Shown here piece after piece: positions 57,801 through 64,000 of a DNA stretch of 64,000 nucleotides. A program made the position numbers and the translations under genes. Under the pieces are notes generated by a model, which ran no database searches, had not been told where the DNA came from, and worked only from the letters and a program-made list of their open reading frames with translations. This DNA comes from Chimonanthus salicifolius (Eukaryota > Streptophyta > Magnoliopsida > Laurales > Calycanthaceae): positions 54,046,769 to 54,110,768 of the forward strand of contig CM023538.1 in the NCBI GenBank assembly GCA_013350335.1, written 5' to 3'. Each line of letters starts with the position of its first letter. Positions within the stretch are counted from its first letter, which is position 1.

Positions 57801-58557
57801 ACTAGGTCAAATATTAAATTATTAACATAGTATTAAATTTTGAATAAAAAATTCGGTCAATAACTCAGTGTTTTAATAAAAAAAACACCGATTAGATAAA
57901 TTTCTTAATTTTAAAGAATCTCCTGGAGAAAATTTAATTTTATAATTAGGTAGATTAAATTAATCTGATAAAAATATTCTAAAGTTTTAAAGTGTTTTGG
58001 AGTAAAAAACCACTCCATCTAAATGACAGAGTATTCGACAGCTCACATTTCTCGACGTAAAATAACTATTAAAAACTCGATATTTTGGAAATCTGAAGAT
58101 AACAATGGCTCACTTATACTACAGATTGAATATTAACTTGCGTCGTATATTTTTAGGATTTTATCTTCCCTATCCAAGTGGAGTTTTGCCACCTATAAAA
58201 TTCTAGATAGTGAAAATAGATAGAATTAGGTCGAGATTCGCATTCCGTTAAATCCGGATTTTAAAAATAGTGTAAGATCTGAAATTTGAGGTTGAAATGA
58301 AATGAAATGATTATGTTTCCAAAGCAGCTAAATTTTAACCTTAAAATAATATTATTAATAATCATAACTTGTTATATTACCTCTAAAATTTAATTTGAAA
58401 GAGTTTTCAGACTCGGATCGAGTCAAACTCAGACTCGTTGAAAATTTTATTCAAAATTCTTCATGATCAATATAACAAAACTTATAATTATTGGCTAAAA
58501 ATATTTAGTTAATTAAAATCTGTCTAAATTAAACACTAATTTAGACTGGGTGTCACA
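54898..58557. mobile_element. LTR-B copy 2, long solo LTR
   Basis: A 3660-bp block TGTCACGCCCCGAACC..CTGGGTGTCACA with the exact 5-bp duplication AAATA (54893-54897 and 58558-58562). Same family as 7184-10944 in inverted orientation, about 44 kb away. Matching landmarks include CACGTCCAACCCAACGG, GTTCGGCTAATCT and GACTCGAACTGAAGT-like sequence near 56350. No gag/pol. The region corresponding to the 101-bp array is here a set of diverged ~100-bp and ~65-bp repeats. Confidence 0.8.
56578..57035. repeat. Diverged tandem repeats in LTR-B2
   Basis: Three ~100-bp modules begin AGTACTCAGTGYC (near 56578, 56668, 56796). Within the last, a ~65-bp subunit repeats (GATGAACCACCGGGTGACTA at 56879, again near 56944), with CACCGAGCGACTAAGCGTCA words. 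Homologous to, but far less uniform than, the array in LTR-B1. Confidence 0.8.
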
Positions 58558-58582
58558 AAATATACCAAACCATACATATCGT

Positions 58583-58740
58583 GCAGGAATCTTTTGGGTT
58601 ATTTATTTATTTTTTAATTTTGAAAAAATAAAATATATAAAAATATTGATATTAAAAAAAAAAAAGAGGAGAGAGAAATTTATCGGCCAATATTTGCATG
58701 TCGGCCGATATATTGGCGAGGCCGAATTTTTCACCCCTGA
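58583..58740. mobile_element. Possible hAT MITE relic, 'TATCGGCC' family
   Basis: The right end GGCCGAATTTTTCACCCCTG matches the family terminus. The left end CAGGAATCTTTTGGG is weak. Flanking 8-mers ATATCGTG / ATATCAAG match at six positions. Contains CATGTCGGCCGATATATTGG. Confidence 0.5.
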
Positions 58741-59131
58741 TATCAAGTAAAGCTACATGGAGTGGCTCTTTCAAATTAGACGTGAATCGAACACAAATTC
58801 ACCACTTGGTATTTTGGAATTATTTTTTCATCTTTTAATTTTGCTAATTATATTCTTCATGAGATTTGAATACCCCTTTTACTAGAAACATGACCATTTG
58901 AATTTAAATCTAATAATACGAAGCAAATATGAATTTAAATTTTACTGTTAAGAATCCAGAATCCGATAATATAAAGTTTGATTCAAATTGGAATCTTTCA
59001 TCCAATTTGAATCTGACCCATTTAATTCTTTTTAAAAATAAAAAACAGATATTTTAGATATCTTACAATCAATTCCAAATGTTAAAATTAATTTAAACTG
59101 AATTACCATCAACCCCAACCCTACTCAACTC

Positions 59132-59468
59132 TAGTGTTGAAACTCGGGTCGGGTCAGGTCATATTTTAATAAACCCAACTCAATCTATGTCAAAATTTAT
59201 TAAATCCGACTTGAATTGTTGACCTGAATTACTCAACCCAACTCGACACGAATTTCTAACCTGAGTCAATTCGAGTAGTGCTTTATAACTTGGTGCACGT
59301 GGGTCAAGTCAGGTTACGTTGGTCAAGTCGGATTGCTTTTAAAATTTTCAACTCAATCTAATCTAAATTTCACCACCTGACTCAAAATATACAAATACAT
59401 TATCCGAACCCACTGATTTCTCTAGTCGGATGTGAGTCAGTTAAGATCCAACCCAAATTTCACCCCTA
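59132..59468. mobile_element. hAT MITE of the GGGTCGGGT family, upstream of aldolase
   Basis: A 337-bp element with ends TAGTGTTGAAACTCGGG and the complement of TAGGGGTGAAATTTGGG. Flanked by the exact 8-bp duplication CTCAACTC (59124-59131 and 59469-59476). The interior has diverged GGGTCGGGTCAGGT / CAACCCGAC words. It ends about 150 bp upstream of the aldolase TATA-like box. Confidence 0.85.
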
Positions 59469-59615
59469 CTCAACTCGAATTACGCAACTGAAAATCGCCA
59501 TATGATATGGGTGACACATGGAGATGGAAGTTGGCCAGGCTTACCGTGATATAAGCACTAGCAGTTTGAGCCGGACATTTCGTTTGTTCCTTCCTAATTT
59601 CAGGTCAAATTTCCC

Positions 59616-59624
59616 CATAAATAC
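59616..59624 (+). promoter_or_regulatory. Likely TATA box of the aldolase gene
   Basis: CCATAAATA about 95 bp upstream of the start codon, followed by a CT-rich leader (CTTCTTCTCCTG, CATTCTCCC). Spacing fits a short 5' UTR. Confidence 0.5.
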
Positions 59625-59713
59625 CTAAAACTTCTTCTCCTGAATTCTCATTCTCCCAAAAGAAATTAAGAAAATCTGAGAAAACGCCACCCTTCTCTCA
59701 TCACCAAGCACTA

Positions 59714-62700
59714 ATGTCTGCATTCTGTGGAAAGTATCACGGTAGACCTCTCTCTCTCTCTGGGTGTTCTTATTCTGTTCTTGATTCCATGGAAAATCGT
59801 TTTCTCTCTCTCTGTGTTCTTATTCTGTTCTTGATTCCATGGAAAATCGTTTTCTTTGCTGTTTCCTCAACATTCATTTGAATTGACAGGATGAAAACTG
59901 AAATGTGTTCTCTGTTAATATAGATGTGGATACATTAGTCATTTGGCCTTCTCTCTGAATTTCTTATTTTCATGCTAGATCTGAATTTTCTCATGCGTGT
60001 TTTTATCTCTAGGATGGATCTGATATGGGTTTATTTTTCTTGTTTAAATGACTTTGAAAATCTTAATTTCTTTAGATTAGTGATTTATACAGAGAAAATA
60101 CATATTTATTGAAGAGATGATGTCCATATAAACAACATTAAACATAATTGTCTTCTTTATTAAAAACAAATTCAAAAGACTGATCTTGTCATCATATCTT
60201 ATTTTGCACTGATCATTGAAATTTCAAGATCATTTCTTGGTTTTCTGTTCTAGTCTCCTCTTGGTGTACTATTCTTACAAGAAGGTTGCTCCGATACCAC
60301 ATAAATTATAATATTTTTCAACTTTTTCATACATATATCAAGATAAAAGAGAATTACATGGCTTTTTTCTAAATTTAATCAACAAAAATATATATGTTTT
60401 TGACGCCCGGGCACGGCCCCATGTGAAGGCTAACTTTATTTTGAATTTGATTTTTTAGAATTTTTTTAATTTAAATGCCACCTTCATAATTTTCATTTAA
60501 TGCATTCTCAACCATTGAATTAAATATAATAGGTTAAAATATTAATCTAATGGTTCATTTTTAATCTTAAAGAATTAATGACTAACATAATTCGTGGGTC
60601 CTATTTCTTACTGCGTGATAGTCCTTATAGTAATTTATCTGTCCATGTGATTTTTATGATTATGAGATAGGGACCAATATCTTGTTTGACCCGTTAGAAC
60701 ACTCAGGGTTTTCTACCCCGGCATCTGCCAAACTAGCCTATATACATTGGCAAGGACTCCAATAAACCTAGATGTAGTCAACACTCCATTTCACATCTGT
60801 GACGACACGACCTGATCCAATTCAGAGATGATACTGTCTACTTTGGGCTCCACTTGAGCCCGCATGGTTTTGCTTTGGGCCCTGGCCCACCTGGCCAAGT
60901 CCAAAATGCCTCATCCATAGTTGGTGCTCTTCCTCACTTAACAACCCACACACCATCCCAACTGCCTGGGTCATGTGGGACTTTTCCCACACGCCCAGCA
61001 GTTGGCTGAGTGTTACAATTCACCTCCCTTAAGACCAGAGTCGTCCCCGGCTCTGTCACGTCACATAGACAACGGGTCCACATAGCTAGGCAACGTCACT
61101 CAAGTAGAGCCCACATAGTCCGGGTGTTGAGCTTGCCCTTATATCACTTGTGACTACTCGATCCGACCCAACCCAGGGATGATATCGTCTGCTTTGGGCC
61201 CCGCATGAGCCCACACGATTTTGCTTTGTGCTCTAGTCCACCTGACCAGGCCCAAAAGGCCTCATCCATGGTTGGTGCTCTTCCTCATTTAACAACCCAC
61301 ACACCACTCCAGCTGCTTGGGCGATGTGGGACTTTTCCCACACGCCCAACAGTTGGCTGAGTGTTACAATCCACCTTCCTTTAGACCAGAGCCAGGGACG
61401 ACTCTGTCACGTCACATAGGCAGGGGGTCCACATAGCCAAGCAACGTCACGCAAGTAGAGCCCACACAATCCGTGTTTTGATACCACTTGTGATGACCCG
61501 ACCCAATCCAACCCATGGACAATATCGTCCGCTTTGAGCCCTAGATGGGCCTGCACGATTTTGCTTTGGAGCCTATCCCACCTGGCCAAACCTAAAAGGC
61601 CTCATCCATGGTTAGTGTTCTTCCTCACTTAACAACCCACACACCACCTCAGCTTGCTTGGGTGATGTAGGGACTTTTCCAAAATGCTAGTCTTGAAAAG
61701 AATCTTGCTTTGGGCCCTGTCTCATATGCATTTTGGAAGAGTTATAAGAAGTTGGAGAGAAGTTCATGAGTCTTTTGAGAACCGTTTCTTAAAAAATTCA
61801 AATTTTTAAAATGAAACAACTAAAATGGGATAAGGGATTATAATTTTAAAGAAAAAATCTTTATTTCACAAAATAGAAATTGAGTAAATCTCTATATCCA
61901 TATATGTATATACATATATACATTATCTTTACATTTTTGCTAATTCAATACACCGAAATCTAACGTAAATGCAAGTGAGTGGTTTTTCACTTGGGTATAC
62001 GTACTATATTTTAAGCTCATTTTATAATAAATTCAAATCATTCTAAGTAATTTCTTTCACTTTTAGCTTTAGATCCAAAATAAAATAACTCTATATTGAA
62101 TACTATATTAAACTATGATTTTAATCATAAGCTAGTCCTACTCTAGTGTCACCTTTTAAAGGACTTAGAGCTTCTGAAGACTGAAGTTTAAACTAAGTGT
62201 ATGAGAGGATAGTTTTCTGTTATTTTCTTTAACATATGGTTATCAACATCCCATATATTTGAGATGAGAGTAATCGTAAAATTACATAAAACTACTTACA
62301 AGTCTTGTCTATTGGGTAAATCTGAGAGGATGACTGATTCAAAGTATTCAGCACGTGGTATGATTGCATGTCTCGTAAGGTGATATGTTGTGGGTAGGGC
62401 TGCAACTCGGGTCGGATTGTGGCCCGACCTACATGACCCGACCTGAGAAATCATGTGGGTTGGGTTGAGAACTTCAGATCAGCGGGTCAGGTTGGCTTGA
62501 GAAGATAAAAACCCGAATGAAATTCAGATCGGGTCGGTTGAGGATTTTATAAGTTTACCAAACCCGACCCGACACAATCCGACCCAACCGGCTAAAATTA
62601 GTCTGAAATAGGTTCAAAATGCGGGTCGGGTCAGAATTCGAGTTGATTCGGATTAGAATTTGGGTCAGGTCGAGTTGTGAGATTCGGGTTAAGAATTCGG

Positions 62701-64000
62701 GTCGGGTCGGGTTCCATATATATCAACTCGGGTCAAGTTGGATTTTAAGGAACCCGACCTGCCCGACCCGAGTTGCAGCCCTAGTTGTGGGCCTATGTGA
62801 TTCCGCTAAATCAAGTTAGGAAATGCTTAAATATAGTCCTAAAGCTATCTAATGCAAAATATGGATTAGACACACAAAATCTTATGTTAGGTCAACATGA
62901 ATATGGTATGGTTTCACCTTCCAAAACTCTAATCTCACGTAAATGACTTGTGAGTTTTGTAACTCACTTTTAAAAATTAAAAATATATTAATTTATTGAA
63001 CATAAATTTACTAAAATGTAGGGGTGAAACTCAGATTGGGTTTTGACCCGACTTGCATGACCCGACCCGAGAAATTATGCAGGTTGGTTCGGTTTGAGAA
63101 GACAAAAACCCGCATAGAATTTGAGTCGGGTCGGGTCGGGTTGAAGAATGTTCAAGTTAACTTGACCCGACCCAACCCGACTAAAATGGATTCAGAATGC
63201 GGCTTGGGTCAAAATTCGGGTTGATTCAAGATTAGAATTCGGGTCTGGTCGAGTGGAGAATTTTGGGTCAATAGCTTGAGTCAAGTCGGGTCGGATTCCA
63301 TATATATTGAATTGGGTCAGGTTGGGTTTTAAGAAACCCGACCCGACCCGATTTCTACCCTACTAAGATGAATTAGACGTTGCCAATATTTTGATTATGA
63401 AAAATAAGTTCCATTTATAATTTTTTATTCATTTAATTTTTATAAAAAAAAGTTGACAATCGACAGAGAATTCTATTTCAACGGTTTATCGCATTAGGTT
63501 TAAATTTAATGGTAGTATATGCTTGAGAAGACCAATACCATAAGTATCAAAAATAATTTCAAATTTATCGTGTTTTTATTGATACAATATCATTATTGTG
63601 TTAATAAAATGTATTTATCCATGTTATTCTTTTAAACCGTACATTATCAATTAAATTGTATTAAAATATGATAAATAATAATATCACAATAATATCTAAG
63701 TAAAATTCCAGTATTTTACATTACTGTTTTTTTAAGTATATGAAATGTGTACATCTGTGTGCAGATGAACTGATTGCCAACGCCGCCTTCATTGGCACGG
63801 CCGGAAAGGGAATCCTTGCGGCCGATGAATCGACCGGTACGATTGGGAAGCGCTTCGCAAGCATCAACCTTGAGAATGTTGAGTCCAACCGCCGTTCCTA
63901 CCGAGAGCTCCTCTTCTGCACCCCCGGCGCTCTCGACTACCTCAGCGGCGTCATCCTCTTTGAGGAGACCCTCTACCAGAAAACCGCCTCCGGCAAGCCT
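59714..64000 (+). CDS. FBA: Cytosolic fructose-bisphosphate aldolase, 5' part
   Basis: Class I fructose-1,6-bisphosphate aldolase, which reversibly splits FBP into DHAP and glyceraldehyde-3-phosphate in glycolysis and gluconeogenesis. Exon 1 (59714-59741) encodes MSAFCGKYH plus one base. Exon 2 begins at 63765 after GTGTGCAG and runs off the window at residue 88. The split GAT codon joins in phase. The sequence has the plant cytosolic start [17 protein letters not shown] and the [13 protein letters not shown] box, where Asp30 corresponds to catalytic Asp33 of rabbit aldolase. [10 protein letters not shown] and [18 protein letters not shown] follow. No transit peptide precedes the conserved start, so it is cytosolic rather than plastidic. 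The Schiff-base lysine lies beyond the window. Intron 1 is 4023 bp and filled with mobile DNA. Exon 2 is GC-rich with G/C-ending codons, unlike its surroundings. It appears intact so far. Confidence 0.95.
59764..59855. repeat. 50-bp tandem duplication at the start of aldolase intron 1
   Basis: GTGTTCTTATTCTGTTCTTG, then ATTCCATGGAAAATCGTTTT, then a CT run, occurs twice (59764 and 59814) with no mismatch over the first 40 bases. This is recent slippage just inside the intron. Confidence 0.95.
60798..61680 (-). mobile_element. Tandem TRIM array, three LTRs, in aldolase intron 1
   Basis: Three similar LTRs at 60798-61017, 61149-61368 (both 220 bp) and 61489-61680 (right-truncated) alternate with two interiors of about 131 and 120 bp. 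On the minus strand each full LTR runs TGTAACACTCAGCC..GTCA/GTCGTCACA-like, with GTCCCACAT. The interiors carry a polypurine tract (AAGGGAGGTG or AAGGAAGGTGG) and the remains of a primer site (TGGTATCA at 61486-61479). The LTRs share words with the 47535 element (GCTTTGGGC, GTTTTGCTTTGG, AAAATGCCT), so the two are related families. No target-site duplication found. Confidence 0.85.
61681..62394. other. Aldolase intron, no further feature
   Basis: AT-rich intron DNA between the TRIM array and the first intronic MITE. No repeat with ends, no coding. Confidence 0.6.
62395..62783. mobile_element. hAT MITE of the GGGTCGGGT family, intronic copy 1
   Basis: A 389-bp element with near-perfect ends TAGGGCTGCAACTCGGGTCG and the complement ending GTTGCAGCCCTA. 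Flanked by the exact 8-bp duplication GTTGTGGG (62387-62394 and 62784-62791). The interior is built of GGGTCGGGT / ACCCGACCC words in both directions, so it can form many hairpins. The 66-codon frame inside is an artefact. Confidence 0.93.
63019..63362. mobile_element. hAT MITE of the GGGTCGGGT family, intronic copy 2
   Basis: A 344-bp element with ends TAGGGGTGAAACTCAGATTG and the complement of ATTTCTACCCTA. The 8-bp duplication is CTAAAATG / CTAAGATG (one mismatch; 63011-63018 and 63363-63370). Interior as in copy 1. It ends about 400 bp before exon 2. Confidence 0.88.

Noticed and set aside
62619..63224. Two 66-codon frames rich in Arg/Gly/Ser
   Set aside because: Both lie wholly inside hAT MITEs and reflect their GGGTCGGGT words.
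1..64000. Integrated pararetrovirus or other viral sequence
   Set aside because: All reverse-transcriptase-related pieces carry LINE or Copia signatures; no coat or movement protein motif was seen.

Overview
This is a transposon-rich stretch of a plant nuclear genome, most likely a dicot. It is AT-rich, its genes have introns, and the recognisable genes are plant-specific: a phytosulfokine precursor, an EPF-like peptide, a plant-type G-lectin/PAN membrane protein and a cytosolic-type fructose-bisphosphate aldolase. I cannot name the species. Only about 3.5 kb is recognisable gene exon or gene relic. Most of the rest is layered mobile DNA.

Left third (1-21.4 kb): a minus-strand LINE relic is split by a 3.7-kb solo-LTR-like element (LTR-A1). 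Next comes a broken copy of a chloroplast-type gene resembling Arabidopsis At4g37920. A second minus-strand LINE follows. It is interrupted by LTR-B1 and LTR-C and by a small Copia-like element, which itself carries LTR-A2 inside one of its LTRs (three nesting levels). Each boundary was called from TG..CA-type ends plus an exact 5-bp target-site duplication.

Middle (21.4-49 kb): tRNA-derived SINEs, short tandem duplications and several tiny LTR elements (TRIMs) surround two secreted-peptide genes. The first is a three-exon phytosulfokine (PSK) precursor on the plus strand (33535-34322), with a MITE in intron 1. The second is a two-exon EPF-like (EPFL) cysteine-rich peptide on the minus strand (44146-44602). 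A rearranged Copia remnant with an internal inverted duplication lies at 37104-38880, inside an RNase H-type LINE relic.

Right third (49-64 kb): an At5g03700-like lectin/PAN receptor-like protein has a frameshift at the end of its signal peptide. About 170 bp downstream is a 1.4-kb fold-back element with a 9-bp duplication (Mutator-like). Then come a hAT MITE with a CGGTTTT minisatellite, LTR-B2, and the 5' end of a cytosolic aldolase gene. The aldolase has a tiny first coding exon, a 4.0-kb intron holding a tandem TRIM array and two hAT MITEs, and a second exon that runs off the window. A third MITE of the same family lies just upstream of its promoter.

The genes are independent and not an operon. 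Shared themes are two peptide-hormone genes about 10 kb apart and five long solo-LTR-like elements with no internal gag/pol. No wholly new gene system was found. The most unusual structures are the hairpin arrays inside LTR-A, the fold-back element, the tandem TRIMs and the repeat-bearing MITEs.
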